From the NCBI RefSeq assembly GCF_000960765.1, contig NZ_JYNH01000001.1, forward strand, positions 1 through 64,000: a DNA stretch of 64,000 nucleotides. The letters run 5' to 3'. The notes under the pieces were generated by a model. That model worked only from the letters and a program-made list of their open reading frames with translations, searched no databases and was not told the DNA's origin. The translations under genes were made by a program, and so were the position numbers. Shown here piece by piece: positions 31,514 to 41,253 of this stretch (positions are counted from its first letter, which is position 1; each line of letters begins with the position of its first letter). Source of the stretch: Desulfosporosinus sp. I2. Its GTDB lineage: Bacteria; Bacillota; Desulfitobacteriia; Desulfitobacteriales; Desulfitobacteriaceae.

Positions 31514-32611
31514 CTACCTTTTTTTGCTTGTTTGCGGAATCGGGCTACCCATGAAAAGATTACCACTTAATCCCCCTTTTAGGGTATTGATAAACACATA
31601 GATCCAAAGTAGCACGAGTAGTATCGTCAAAATAACACTTACCCAATAAGTAATTGGCGTCAAGAAAATTGTCGTTATTTTTTGGCTCGCTATGGTATAG
31701 GCTGCCAAGGGGAAGATAAACGCCCACCATCCTAAATTAAAAGGAATTCCTCCTCGTTGCATATGATAAAAAGCAATGATCCCTATGATTCCGATAACCC
31801 AAAACCCAAAACCCCATATAATCGCTGCTCCTAGGTAAGCAAAATCGACGGTGCCTACTACTCCGAGAGTTTGAGCACTCCTTGCAGTATCGATAATGGC
31901 AATCACAGCTAGTCCTACTGCACTTAACAGGATTCCAAAAGAAGGGGTCAATTCGACGGGAGGTAGAGGATGGTGCACCAGGCGAACAAAAATTACAGAG
32001 CTAATAAAGAGAAACAAAAAAAGGCCTATGCCGAACATGATGATATTCACAATTAAAATGGACATGCCCCAAGTCGGCTCAAAATTAATACTCAGGCTTA
32101 AAACGAGATTTCCTAACAACAAGGTAGCCATATTAGCGATCGGGGCCATAATCCAAGAAAAATTGGTAGTTTCCGGCTGGGGTGCCGCTTCTACCTGCAT
32201 AAGCCTGAAAGTTGAGTAGAAGGAAAAAAAGATTACTCCCACAATCCCTATCACCCAAGCAAGGGTTGCCAGTCGAAACGTTAGCCAACTACCTAAATAG
32301 TCGCCCCAAATAGTCACGATATTCGTACCCATGATGATGGTCGCTACAGGCATTGTCACAAAGAAATTACTAGTAACTGGATGATGCAAGTCCCTGAGAG
32401 AATATTCATAAAACGATATCCAGCGAATAATCCAAGGGACTAGAATCAAAAAATATAATAAACCAGCCAAACTAGCAAACAGTAAACTCAAAAGATAGGC
32501 TGAAGAAAAAACAGTTTGCCATCGATTTAAGATATTGGCTAAACCGCCTGTACCCATAATCACTGCGAACCATCCCGGTGCCAAATATTTTATGGTATGA
32601 CGCTCATACAT
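31514..32611 (-). CDS. TDT family (TehA/Mae1-like) anion or C4-dicarboxylate channel/transporter
   Basis: A 365-residue membrane protein with ten hydrophobic segments, matching the tellurite-resistance/dicarboxylate transporter family related to SLAC1. It starts LAPGWFAVIMGTGGLANIL (the conserved PGWF...MGTG signature at about 11-29) and contains DLHHPVTSNFFVTMPVATIIMGTN and the repeated WWAFIFPLAAYTIAS near the end. Members move sulfite, malate, nitrate or tellurite-related anions. The neighbouring siroheme reductase-like gene makes sulfite a tempting but unproven substrate. It is separated from the GNAT-like gene by 66 bases. Confidence 0.82.
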   Translation of the reverse strand: MYERHTIKYLAPGWFAVIMGTGGLANILNRWQTVFSSAYLLSLLFASLAGLLYFLILVPWIIRWISFYEYSLRDLHHPVTSNFFVTMPVATIIMGTNIVTIWGDYLGSWLTFRLATLAWVIGIVGVIFFSFYSTFRLMQVEAAPQPETTNFSWIMAPIANMATLLLGNLVLSLSINFEPTWGMSILIVNIIMFGIGLFLFLFISSVIFVRLVHHPLPPVELTPSFGILLSAVGLAVIAIIDTARSAQTLGVVGTVDFAYLGAAIIWGFGFWVIGIIGIIAFYHMQRGGIPFNLGWWAFIFPLAAYTIASQKITTIFLTPITYWVSVILTILLVLLWIYVFINTLKGGLSGNLFMGSPIPQTSKKR

Positions 32612-32868
32612 GCAGTCAAAATTCCTTTCTCTTATCCATTTCCTCTTCTGGAAATCATTTCGATTTCGACTTGGGCCGATAGCGGTAATGATCTATAAAA
32701 TTACCCCTCTATGCACAATTCAACAGATGACAAATATAATCCTCCTACGATCCGTGGAATTAAAACTAGTTTATTTTCCATTCTGATTATATTGAACAAA
32801 ATACGGGAACTATAATTTCGTTGCAATCCTTAGTTCTAGATTAAAGGGTTATTAACGGAGAGAAGGAG
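32612..32868. other. Intergenic region between divergent TDT transporter and NapC-type cytochrome
   Basis: AT-rich divergent promoter region. A TATAAT-like hexamer occurs near 32809 but without a well-spaced -35; I see no riboswitch or RNA gene. Confidence 0.4.
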
Positions 32869-32877
32869 TTGAGTACT

Positions 32878-33396
32878 TTGTCCTCTTCAAATGATGCTGA
32901 AAAAATCCGGCAAGAACATGATGTGCCAAGTGGAAAGATCAGAAAGATTGTTATTTATTCATCAATGGCAGTCGTACTTCTGGTGATTATAGCTTATGCA
33001 GGAATGCATTTCACCTCGCAACCAAACTTTTGCGCAAGTTGCCATCTAATTAGTCCTTCTGTTACCTCATGGGCTCAAGGACAACACAAAGATGTTACTT
33101 GCTTAAAATGTCATGCCGATCCCGGTTACATCGGGTATGTTAAGCGTAAAATTGGTGGATTAAAGGAAGTATATTTACATGTAACAAACCAGGAACCCAA
33201 CAAGCTAAGTGCAAGGTTAAATGTTGAAGCTTGTATTTCCTGCCATACTGGTAGCGACTTTCCTAAGGCCAAGAATCTTCTTCTGACTTCCGGAGATATG
33301 GCACCAAAGTTTCAGCATGCAGAAATTTTGAAGAATAAGATTTCATGTCTTACGTGCCATCAGAATGTGGGACACAGTAAAGATTCTACAAAGTAA
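32878..33396 (+). CDS. NapC/NrfH family tetraheme cytochrome c
   Basis: Membrane-anchored quinol-oxidising cytochrome: a short cytoplasmic N-terminus, one membrane helix (KIVIYSSMAVVLLVIIAYAGM), then four CxxCH haem sites in FCASCHLI, CLKCHADPGY, CISCHTGS and CLTCHQNVGH. It should take electrons from menaquinol and hand them to an extracytoplasmic reductase. No terminal reductase gene adjoins it; the TrkH gene is convergent. I place the start at the TTG at 32878, nine bases after AAGGAG; the TTG at 32869 directly abuts the ribosome binding site. It differs from the nrfH at 60.9 kb, so the cell has at least two such quinol dehydrogenases. Confidence 0.85.
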   Translation: MSSSNDAEKIRQEHDVPSGKIRKIVIYSSMAVVLLVIIAYAGMHFTSQPNFCASCHLISPSVTSWAQGQHKDVTCLKCHADPGYIGYVKRKIGGLKEVYLHVTNQEPNKLSARLNVEACISCHTGSDFPKAKNLLLTSGDMAPKFQHAEILKNKISCLTCHQNVGHSKDSTK

Positions 33397-33407
33397 ATCT
33401 AAAACTA

Positions 33408-33451
33408 ATAGCCTTTACTTGGGTTGGTCAGTTACCCAAGCAAAGGCTATT
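33408..33451. terminator. Bidirectional terminator between cytochrome and trkH
   Basis: GCCTTTACTTGGGT and ACCCAAGCAAAGGC form a long stem with one mismatch between convergent genes, with T-rich sequence on either side. Confidence 0.7.
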
Positions 33452-33472
33452 TATCAAAAGAAACTTCAATAC

Positions 33473-34924
33473 CTACCACCCTTTACGACTCCGCCAAAAC
33501 TCAGGCTGAATCAGCACCAGCAGGGTAAAAAGTTCCAGTCGGCCAAGCAGCATGCAGAGAATAAGGACGCTTTCTCCAAAGGCGTTAATGGTGGAATACG
33601 TGGTTGTCGGGCCTATCACTCCAAATCCTGGACCAACATTCCCCAAGGTTGCAGCCACCGCACTCATCGCATCAAAGGGTTCTAATCCTGTTGCTGTAAT
33701 TAACAAGGTTGCAAAGGCAAAAATGCTGAGAAAAAGAAAGAAGAAAACGGCCACAGTATTTAAAATACTAGGATCAACCGTCCTTTTTGCGAAGCGAACA
33801 TCGATGACTGCTTTAGGGTGGATCGCCCTTTTCAACTCTGCCCACGCAAGCTTAAAGAGTAAAATAATTCGAGATACTTTTATTCCGCCGGCAGTCGATC
33901 CCGCACTTCCACCGATAAACATGAGACACAAAAGGATGAATTTGCTTACAGAAGGCCACTGATTGAAATCATCTGAAGCGAACCCCGTTGTGGTCATAAT
34001 CGAAACAACTTGAAAGAGCGCATGACGCAGTGAATTTCCTCCCCCTCTTTCCATTGTCCACCACAAGCTCAGGGCAATCATCAGTGTGGCGACAACAATA
34101 ATAAGTATATAGAATTGAAACTCGACATCTTTAAGAATCTTTTTTATCCCTGAGCGCCAAGCTTGGTAATAAAGTCCAAAGTTTCCTCCAGCAATCATCA
34201 TAAAAGCAATGATTATTAGTTCGAGCCCTAAACTATCATAGTACATAATGCTCGTATTTTTCGTAGAAAAGCCTCCGGTCGCCATCGTTGCAAAGGAATG
34301 ATTAATGGCATCAAACCAATTCATACCCGCGAGCACTAAAAGAATTATTTGAGCAAGCGTAAGGCCCAAGTATATTTGCCAGAGTTTTAGGGCATTATCA
34401 CGGATTCTGGGAAGAACGCGTTCGGAGATCGGCCCTGGGACCTCAGCATTAAAGAGATGAACTGCACCTGTTATGTTTGGCAGAAAGACAATAAACAACA
34501 CAATAATACCCATACCCCCAAGCCAATGGGTCATACCGCGCCATAAAAGAATGCTCTGTGGGAGTATTTCAACATTGTCAATAACGCTCGCCCCTGTTGT
34601 CGTTAAACCAGAGACAGTTTCAAATAATCCGTCAAGATAAGTTGGTACAGCTCCAGTTAAGGCAAAGGGTAAAGCTCCAGCTAAAGATGTTAGTATCCAA
34701 GCTCCTGCGACAATGACAAATCCTTCCCTTAAACCCATTCGCCCGTCTTTTTGCCCATGTGACACCATAATAACCCCTAAAATCAAGATTACGATGACGG
34801 AGATGAGTAACCCAAGTACGCTTCCTTCCTGCCAGGCCAAAGCTACCAATAATGGAGCTCCCATGAAAGTTGCATAAGCGACCATAAGTCGGCCCAGGAT
34901 ACCTTCCACTAATAAATAGTTCAT
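33473..34924 (-). CDS. trkH: TrkH/KtrB-type potassium uptake protein
   Basis: Membrane subunit of a Trk/Ktr potassium transporter, 483 residues, with four P-loop repeats. Selectivity-filter glycines are visible in SGLTTTGASVI, FATMATGGFSTKN, SIMTTTGFASDD and AATLGNVGPGFG, and the gate region and C-terminal R-rich end are normal. It is encoded 11 bases after trkA, so the channel and its regulator are made together. It should import potassium driven by the membrane potential with nucleotide control through TrkA. Confidence 0.92.
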   Translation of the reverse strand: MNYLLVEGILGRLMVAYATFMGAPLLVALAWQEGSVLGLLISVIVILILGVIMVSHGQKDGRMGLREGFVIVAGAWILTSLAGALPFALTGAVPTYLDGLFETVSGLTTTGASVIDNVEILPQSILLWRGMTHWLGGMGIIVLFIVFLPNITGAVHLFNAEVPGPISERVLPRIRDNALKLWQIYLGLTLAQIILLVLAGMNWFDAINHSFATMATGGFSTKNTSIMYYDSLGLELIIIAFMMIAGGNFGLYYQAWRSGIKKILKDVEFQFYILIIVVATLMIALSLWWTMERGGGNSLRHALFQVVSIMTTTGFASDDFNQWPSVSKFILLCLMFIGGSAGSTAGGIKVSRIILLFKLAWAELKRAIHPKAVIDVRFAKRTVDPSILNTVAVFFFLFLSIFAFATLLITATGLEPFDAMSAVAATLGNVGPGFGVIGPTTTYSTINAFGESVLILCMLLGRLELFTLLVLIQPEFWRSRKGW

Positions 34925-34935
34925 AGCAGAACCCC

Positions 34936-36267
34936 TTAAAAGATTTTACTAATTTTTTTAATGGAACTCGGCAATGTAAAGATAACGGCGCGATCACCAG
35001 CTTGGAGAATGGTATAACCATTAGGGATAATTAACTCATCTCCCCGAACTAAAGCACCAATCAACATATTACTAGGTATCCTCGCGTCTTTGAGCTTACG
35101 ACCAATAAGGGACGATTTAGGAGAAATCACAATTTCCATCGCCTCTGCTTTGGCGCCTTCCAATAGCGAGACAGCGACCACTTCACCCTGACGCACTTGA
35201 CGCAAGATAACCCCTGCAGTTAAGAGCCGTGGTGAAAGAATAACATCAACTCCCACTTTGCCCATCAGGGACATATATTCGGATCGGCCCACACGAACAA
35301 TTGTCTTTTGAGTTCCCAGATCTTTGGCTAACAAGGCGAGCAGTAAATTCAATTTATCGTCTGCTGTTACGCAAACAACCGCGTCTGTTTCTCCCACTCC
35401 CTCTTCAATAAGAAGATCAATATCCGTCCCATCTCCACAAAGAACGAGTCCTTTATCGATGATCTTTGCCAATTCACTGCAGCGCTCTCGGTTTTTCTCG
35501 ATCACTTTAATCGATATTCCAACATTATCTAAAATTTTTGCTAGATGTCTGCCGATTCGACCCGCACCAATAATCATCACCCGTTGAATCTTTGTTTTCT
35601 TCTCAGCGAATTGTTCTCCAAAATCTTCTATAGCGACCTGTGCACCGACAAAAAACACACTGTCTTGAGGTAATAAACAATCCGTACCATTGGGAATAAT
35701 CATACGATCCTGACGCAGGATCCCTACAACAAGTACCTGGTCCGGTAATTTTAAACTTTTCAGTGGAACATTAACATAAGGAGAATCGGCTCTGATCCGA
35801 ACCTCGAGCAATCGCACTCTTCCATCCCCGAAATCCTCAACATCTAACGCAGCAGGCGTGAGAAGAATGCGGCTGATTTCAAGAGCCGTTACCATTTCTG
35901 GATTGATCGTCAAATCAATGCCTAGCGCCCTATTAAATTCAGCTTGTTTTTTTCCTGCATATTCTTGGCTCCGTACACGGGCAATGGTTCGAGGTATCCC
36001 AACTTGTTTGGCTGCCATGCAAGCAATCATGTTGACTTCATCCCGATCCGTCACTGCGACCAGAAGATCCGCCTTGAGTAACCCGAAATCGGCTAAGAAT
36101 TGCGGACTTGCCCCGTTGCCACTAAGCGTCATCACATCAAGGCTATTCTGGACAATCTGTCGACGTTCCTCTTCATGTTCTATGACTGTAACTTCATGTC
36201 CCTCTTTGGACAAACATTGTGCCAGACTGAAACCCACTTTTCCAGCTCCGACAATGACTATACGCAT
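34936..36267 (-). CDS. trkA: Trk system potassium uptake regulatory protein TrkA
   Basis: Cytoplasmic NAD(H)-binding regulator of TrkH, built from two RCK_N/RCK_C repeats. The first Rossmann loop is MRIVIVGAGKVGFSLAQ at the N-terminus, the second VMIIGAGRIGRHLAKIL in the middle (about 220-237); each is followed by a TrkA-C domain (VRLLEVRIRADSPYVNVPLK; AMEIVISPKSSLIGRKLK). I start it at the ATG at 36267, eleven bases after AAGGAG, rather than the upstream ATG at 36306, which lacks a ribosome binding site and would add 13 residues before the first strand. About 443 residues, as usual. Confidence 0.92.
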   Translation of the reverse strand: MRIVIVGAGKVGFSLAQCLSKEGHEVTVIEHEEERRQIVQNSLDVMTLSGNGASPQFLADFGLLKADLLVAVTDRDEVNMIACMAAKQVGIPRTIARVRSQEYAGKKQAEFNRALGIDLTINPEMVTALEISRILLTPAALDVEDFGDGRVRLLEVRIRADSPYVNVPLKSLKLPDQVLVVGILRQDRMIIPNGTDCLLPQDSVFFVGAQVAIEDFGEQFAEKKTKIQRVMIIGAGRIGRHLAKILDNVGISIKVIEKNRERCSELAKIIDKGLVLCGDGTDIDLLIEEGVGETDAVVCVTADDKLNLLLALLAKDLGTQKTIVRVGRSEYMSLMGKVGVDVILSPRLLTAGVILRQVRQGEVVAVSLLEGAKAEAMEIVISPKSSLIGRKLKDARIPSNMLIGALVRGDELIIPNGYTILQAGDRAVIFTLPSSIKKISKIF

Positions 36268-36420
36268 TTGATTAAATTCTCCTTCCGCCAATGTCAAATG
36301 GGCCATTTTGCCATGGGCAACATACTGCTATTCGGCAAGGTTATGTGTAATTCCTTTATTTTATGGGCCTTATAAGAATTAACCCTAAATTTTAGAAATT
36401 CTACGTTTAGACATGAAAAG

Positions 36421-36449
36421 TTGAATTATTTTAAAACAAACTGTATGAT
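36421..36449 (+). promoter_or_regulatory. Promoter of the aromatic acid exporter-like gene
   Basis: TTGAAT and TATGAT separated by 17 bases, about 70 bases before the start codon. Confidence 0.6.
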
Positions 36450-36521
36450 AAACAATATTCTAGAAACCCTCAATCTGTGTTGGGTTTGAAAATTGGATAA
36501 AAGCCCGAAAGGAGGAATAAG

Positions 36522-37598
36522 ATGTTTATTGGGGCTCGTACCATTAAAACAGGAATTGCTGTGGCAACTACACTCTTTATCTGTGATCTCTTCCATATCG
36601 AACCTGCTTCCTTTGCCGCGATAACTGCGGTCGTAAATATGCAACCTTCCGTCAGTAAATCTCTTAATAACGCCTGGCAGCAAATCGGCGTACATTTACT
36701 CGCCGCAACCTTTGCCTTACTAATTGGCATCCTCATCGGTGCTAATCCGATATCCATCGGTGCCACCGTAATTTCCCTTATTCTTATCTGTAACTGGATC
36801 GGCTGGTCAGGTGGAATTGTCTTAGGAATTGTCTCGATCATCTTCATCCTTGACTCTCCTCCGGAAACCTTCCTAATTCATGCCTTATCCCGTTCCCTCA
36901 GTATCTTTGTAGGACTGGGGATAGCATTGCTAATTAACAGAGTTTTGGCCCCGCCTAGATATAAAACCAAACTGCTGGATACCCTCCAATCTCTTCTCGT
37001 TCTGACGTCAGACTATTTCTTAGAAAGTCTTAATACCTTCATCCATGCTGGTTCTATAACATCCTATCAAAAGCCAGACCCTCAAAAACTAAAAGACCTG
37101 TTTGAAGAAATAACACTCCTTTACGAGCATGCTCGTGAAGAAATTACCGTTGAAGACAATCCACCCCTAATAGAGCGGCTCTTGGAAATTTGTAGAGGCT
37201 TTATTGAACGGGGTCAAAGCATTAATCAGATGACTTCTCAACGGGTCAAACGAAGACAACAAGCGTATTCCGAAGCAGAGCTCCAAGAAATCAGTGCGCA
37301 ATTCCAAGATATAATGGATATTCTGTTCGTTGGACATGGAAAACTAACTGGATTGATTCAAGCCCTTCGCCTCGGAGTTACCGAAAAGAAAAGTTGTAAA
37401 TTCTACGACGAAGATATTTCATACTGGGAATCATTCGATAAGGCAATTGACGAATGGAACAGGAAAGTGAGTGGAGTCTTTTATTTGCGGGCCTTAATGG
37501 AAGTGTCCGTGGTAGCCACGGAATTACGTTGGGCTGGTCGCCGCACAAAAGCCATCCTCAATCGACTTTACAAACAGAATCCTAAAATGATTAAATGA
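36522..37598 (+). CDS. Aromatic acid exporter family (FUSC/DUF939-like) membrane protein
   Basis: A 358-residue protein with four to five membrane helices in the first 145 residues (RTIKTGIAVATTLFICDLF, PASFAAITAVVNMQPSVSKS, HLLAATFALLIGILIGANPISIG, GGIVLGIVSIIFIL, SLSIFVGLGIALLINRVLAPP) and a helical cytoplasmic C-terminal half, the layout of bacterial ArAE_1/FUSC half-size exporters. The motif GxRxxKTxxA...QPSV near the start is typical. Start ATG after GAAAGGAGGAATAAG. It is a single gene with its own promoter and terminator. The substrate is not known; such proteins are linked to export of aromatic carboxylates. Confidence 0.78.
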   Translation: MFIGARTIKTGIAVATTLFICDLFHIEPASFAAITAVVNMQPSVSKSLNNAWQQIGVHLLAATFALLIGILIGANPISIGATVISLILICNWIGWSGGIVLGIVSIIFILDSPPETFLIHALSRSLSIFVGLGIALLINRVLAPPRYKTKLLDTLQSLLVLTSDYFLESLNTFIHAGSITSYQKPDPQKLKDLFEEITLLYEHAREEITVEDNPPLIERLLEICRGFIERGQSINQMTSQRVKRRQQAYSEAELQEISAQFQDIMDILFVGHGKLTGLIQALRLGVTEKKSCKFYDEDISYWESFDKAIDEWNRKVSGVFYLRALMEVSVVATELRWAGRRTKAILNRLYKQNPKMIK

Positions 37599-37623
37599 GA
37601 ATCGCCATGCGTGGCGCACGTAT

Positions 37624-37658
37624 AAGGCGACCTTGCGAAAGCAGGTCGCCTTTTTATT
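37624..37658 (+). terminator. Intrinsic terminator of the exporter-like gene
   Basis: AAGGCGACCT and AGGTCGCCTT form a 10-bp stem followed by TTTATT. Confidence 0.85.
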
Positions 37659-37680
37659 GACAAACTATATTCTTCATGCT

Positions 37681-39228
37681 TTAGCTGGCCCAATGATATA
37701 TAGAACGAGTATCTTCTTCTTTAGAGTTATCCAGGCGATGATATAAATAACTATTGGGAGAATCAATTGCAGGCAGCCCTGATGGAAGGGTAGGACTTTT
37801 CTCTATCGTAACGGAAGTATACAGAGGGGTTATAGCATATAAATCGTCCATCTCTGAATTATTGAGCCGTATACAACCCTGAGAAACATCTTGCCCAATG
37901 CTTAAAGGGGAATTAGTTCCATGAATAGCAAACTTATTATTTGACAATTCCATGGCTCTTTTCCCATATACATTTTCATCAATGGGCACAAATTTATCGG
38001 GGTTCATGACCTTTTTCGAGATAAACAAATTTCCCTCGAGGGTTGAATCCTCTTTCCCAAGAGCAACAGAATAGCTACGAATTATTTGATCCCCAGAAAT
38101 TACTGATAAGGTATGATTCTCCTTACTTATGATAATTGATAAAGGATAAAATGGGATCTCTTTATCATATGAAACATTGGGCTTAACAACTTCTTTTATA
38201 ACAGATAACCATTCCTTATCAGAATGGTTATCTGTAAATCGATATAGCCACCCGCCCTCTCCTGTCGAGGATAAGGACACAATATTCTTTAATCGATAAG
38301 GGTCATTCGGTAGCGCAGTTAAATAATTGTCAGGGAAAGGTTGGGTCAGAGTTCCGAGGTCTTCGGGTAGAAAGCCATTTTTTTTAAAGAATTGATAGGC
38401 TGCACTTCTTAAAACAGTTGTCGTTTCCCATAATTGACGTTCTTGAGTATCGGCCGTACTTTCCGGCGGGTAAATATACACCCGAATATTATTATCCCCG
38501 CCTGCCCAAAAGGCCATCCCTCTTTCAGTCTTAGTTTCATCGATTGCCACTATCTTTATTGCATTTAATGAATCCATCTGATAATCAGTCTTTAGCCTGG
38601 CAACAAGTTCCCTAACTAATAAATCTTTACTTACCTCTCGTTTAACTACAATTATCTTAGGTTGAACTATAATTCCTGAGGGAGATAGAAGAGTTGCTGG
38701 TTTCTTGTCTATTACTTCATAAGGCAACATATATGTATAATGATGATTTGCATAAGTGAAAGTATTTTGAAGTTCACCAGGCAAAAAAAGAATTGCAACA
38801 ATTACCCCGAGAAGTAAGGCAATAACCAAAGCAATAACTAATCCGGCCATGCCAATTTGACTCTTATCTTCTTTCTTTGTGGAAATAACCTTTCTCTCAG
38901 TATCTCTCATGAGTCGTTCCAATCTAAGAACTTCTTGTCTTGCTGGCAGAAACCCTTTGTTAAAAGACCGATGAATAAGCTCAAATGTTTGCTTCATTAA
39001 TTTTTGGTGTAACATTAAATATCGATTATTCTTGGTTGAATTATACAAATTCAAATAGTTACGGGCCTGAGCTTCAGATTCTAAACCCAATTGATACATA
39101 GCCTCAGGATCTTCCGGTCGTTGAATCAAGAGCTTTTTCCAAAAGAATGGATCATTTTTAGAAATATAATAACCGTTCTCTAGGCTCAATAAATTATTCT
39201 TCAGTTTGGCTGATTCCAAAGTAAGCAC
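37681..39228 (-). CDS. Membrane-anchored L,D-transpeptidase (YkuD domain)
   Basis: A 515-residue envelope enzyme. The first about 125 residues are helical and charged (cytoplasmic), followed by one membrane helix (AGLVIALVIALLLGVIVAILFL, about 128-149) and a long external region. The YkuD catalytic domain lies near the C-terminus with IHGTNSPLSIG and the nucleophile C452 in SQGCIRLNNSEMDDLY. It would form 3-3 peptidoglycan cross-links or attach proteins, a role often important in spore cortex or stress. The long cytoplasmic N-terminus with tetratricopeptide-like helices (DPEAMYQLGLESEAQARNYL) is unusual for the family and may recruit a partner. Monocistronic. Confidence 0.83.
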   Translation of the reverse strand: MLTLESAKLKNNLLSLENGYYISKNDPFFWKKLLIQRPEDPEAMYQLGLESEAQARNYLNLYNSTKNNRYLMLHQKLMKQTFELIHRSFNKGFLPARQEVLRLERLMRDTERKVISTKKEDKSQIGMAGLVIALVIALLLGVIVAILFLPGELQNTFTYANHHYTYMLPYEVIDKKPATLLSPSGIIVQPKIIVVKREVSKDLLVRELVARLKTDYQMDSLNAIKIVAIDETKTERGMAFWAGGDNNIRVYIYPPESTADTQERQLWETTTVLRSAAYQFFKKNGFLPEDLGTLTQPFPDNYLTALPNDPYRLKNIVSLSSTGEGGWLYRFTDNHSDKEWLSVIKEVVKPNVSYDKEIPFYPLSIIISKENHTLSVISGDQIIRSYSVALGKEDSTLEGNLFISKKVMNPDKFVPIDENVYGKRAMELSNNKFAIHGTNSPLSIGQDVSQGCIRLNNSEMDDLYAITPLYTSVTIEKSPTLPSGLPAIDSPNSYLYHRLDNSKEEDTRSIYHWAS

Positions 39229-39603
39229 ATCCCTTAATCTTGTTCATTTCTTTCTGATGCTAAGATTCTGGCGATTACCTGACTTACTTTCTAAGTAGTT
39301 TCCATTGCTTGTCCAAGCGGACATTAAATAAAATTATTAAATTATGACTACTTTAAACTATTCATCTAGGGATATGATAAGACGTCTTTTCAGAAAATAA
39401 ATTAAAAACAAGCCTACAAGCTTTTAGCTAACAGACTAGTTTTTGTTAATACGAATTGCCTCTGATCCATCTAGTTCAGTTTGAATGATCTCTGTTTATC
39501 TTCCTACAGCATAAAAAAACCGAAAAGTGTTAAATTAATATTTAAAAACATAGTCTCTCCGGTACGAGTGACGAAAGTCTTTATCAGCTATATTCAGGAA
39601 GGA
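39229..39603. other. Intergenic region upstream of aspartate decarboxylase
   Basis: About 375 bases between divergent genes, AT-rich. An open frame from 39481 runs into the next gene but has no ribosome binding site and no family-like sequence before MITINTTLHR. I see no RNA gene or clear promoter. Confidence 0.4.
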
Positions 39604-41235
39604 ATGATCACTATTAATACTACCCTTCACAGGGAAAATAAAGAGACTTATGAACAACTCAGCCCTTTCGAGCTTAAGGACAAATTAATTAGCCTTGCCA
39701 ATAAACATGGAGATACAAGTATTTGGTCGATGCTAAATGCAGGAAGAGGCAACCCAAACTGGATTGCAGCAACCCCACGAGAAGCCTTCTTCACCTTAGG
39801 TCAATTTGCTTTAGAGGAAACCCGCAGCGTATGGAAAGATAAAGACCTTGCTGGCATGCCTAACAACAAGGGCATCGCCGTGCGCCTTAATGCTTTCCTG
39901 GGAAAACATCCCCAACCTGGAGACGATTTCCTCAGGAATTGTATTGATTATGGAACTAATCTGGGATTTAACCCGGATGACTGGGTCCATGAACTCGTGG
40001 ATGGGATTATCGGGGATAACTATCCTGTACCAGATCGCATGCTCGTGCACCTAGAACAGATTGTTCACTCTTATCTTATTCAGGAAATGTGTAATAACGA
40101 ATCTCCACCCGGCAAATACGATCTGTTCGCGGTTGAAGGTGGAACTGCCGCTATGTGTTATATTTTCGACTCTCTGATTGCCAATAAATTACTAGCCATT
40201 GGGGACAAAATTGCTCTGATGGTGCCCACTTTTACTCCTTATCTCGAGATTCCACATTTAGCGCGCTATAACTTTGAAATTATTCGAATCAATGCTTTGG
40301 AAATGGATGAACGAGGAGTTCACACTTGGCAATATACAAATACTGAGATTGACAAACTAGCCAATCCCAGTATCAAAGCTTTATATGTCGTTAACCCAAG
40401 CAACCCGCCCTCAGTGGCGATACGAACCGAGTCAAAAAACCATATCCTGGAGATGGTTAATAAGCATAATCCCAACTTAATGATTATTACAGATGATGTC
40501 TACGGCACCTTTGTTGATAATTTCCGTTCCCTGATGGCTGAATTACCGTTTAATACACTTGGAGTTTACTCGTTCTCCAAGTATTTTGGGGCTACAGGTT
40601 GGCGTTTGGGAGTCATCGCTGTTCACCAAGACAATGTTTTTGATCAATTGTTAAAGGACCTTCCACGCGATAAATCGGACGCATTGTCCGAGCGCTATGG
40701 AACAATTTCGATGCACCCTGAACAACTCCGTTTTATTGATCGAATGGTGGCAGATAGTCGCCAAGTCGCTCTAAATCATACAGCAGGTTTATCTACCCCT
40801 CAGCAAGTACAAATGGGTCTATTTGCTCTCTTTGCGTTGCTTGACCGAGAGAACCGTTACAAGAAATTGACCCAGGAAATTTGTCACCATCGCCAAGAAT
40901 TATTATACGAAGGCTTTGGATTAGAACTACGCCCTGATTCATTCGACGCCGCATATTACAGTCAAATTGACTTGTTGGTGTGGGCAAAAATTAAGTACGG
41001 GGTTGAATTCTGTGACTATTTACAAGCGAACTATGAGCCCACTGACTTCCTTTTTCGTTTAGCAGAGGAATCTTCGATTGTGCTACTCAATGGCAGCGGG
41101 TTCGGAGGACCAAAGTGGTCCATTCGTACCTCTCTAGCCAACTTAAATGATGAAGCTTATCGAAAAATCGGTGAGACCGTCCAGAAGACGTTTGAAGAAT
41201 ACGCCGCATCTTGGCGAGCCTCTAAAGGACATTAA
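39604..41235 (+). CDS. asdA: Aspartate 4-decarboxylase / aspartate aminotransferase, bifunctional
   Basis: PLP enzyme that removes the beta-carboxyl group of L-aspartate to give L-alanine, with minor transaminase activity. The 543-residue length from the ATG at 39604 fits AsdA; the upstream ATG at 39481 adds 41 unrelated residues, whereas 39604 follows CAGGAAGGA. Family stretches are WSMLNAGRGNPNWIAATPREAF, AVEGGTAAMCYIFDSL, VNPSNPPSVA, ITDDVYGTFVDNF and the PLP-lysine loop YSFSKYFGATGWRLGVIA. When paired with an aspartate:alanine exchanger it can generate proton-motive force; no exchanger is adjacent here. Confidence 0.9.
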   Translation: MITINTTLHRENKETYEQLSPFELKDKLISLANKHGDTSIWSMLNAGRGNPNWIAATPREAFFTLGQFALEETRSVWKDKDLAGMPNNKGIAVRLNAFLGKHPQPGDDFLRNCIDYGTNLGFNPDDWVHELVDGIIGDNYPVPDRMLVHLEQIVHSYLIQEMCNNESPPGKYDLFAVEGGTAAMCYIFDSLIANKLLAIGDKIALMVPTFTPYLEIPHLARYNFEIIRINALEMDERGVHTWQYTNTEIDKLANPSIKALYVVNPSNPPSVAIRTESKNHILEMVNKHNPNLMIITDDVYGTFVDNFRSLMAELPFNTLGVYSFSKYFGATGWRLGVIAVHQDNVFDQLLKDLPRDKSDALSERYGTISMHPEQLRFIDRMVADSRQVALNHTAGLSTPQQVQMGLFALFALLDRENRYKKLTQEICHHRQELLYEGFGLELRPDSFDAAYYSQIDLLVWAKIKYGVEFCDYLQANYEPTDFLFRLAEESSIVLLNGSGFGGPKWSIRTSLANLNDEAYRKIGETVQKTFEEYAASWRASKGH

Positions 41236-41253
41236 GCCTTGTTTTTCTTAGAC

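Noticed and set aside
36268-36306. Upstream start for TrkA
   Set aside because: No ribosome binding site; AAGGAG precedes the ATG at 36267, which gives the standard N-terminus.
39481-39603. 41-residue N-terminal extension of aspartate decarboxylase
   Set aside because: Not family-like and not preceded by a ribosome binding site; the ATG at 39604 is.
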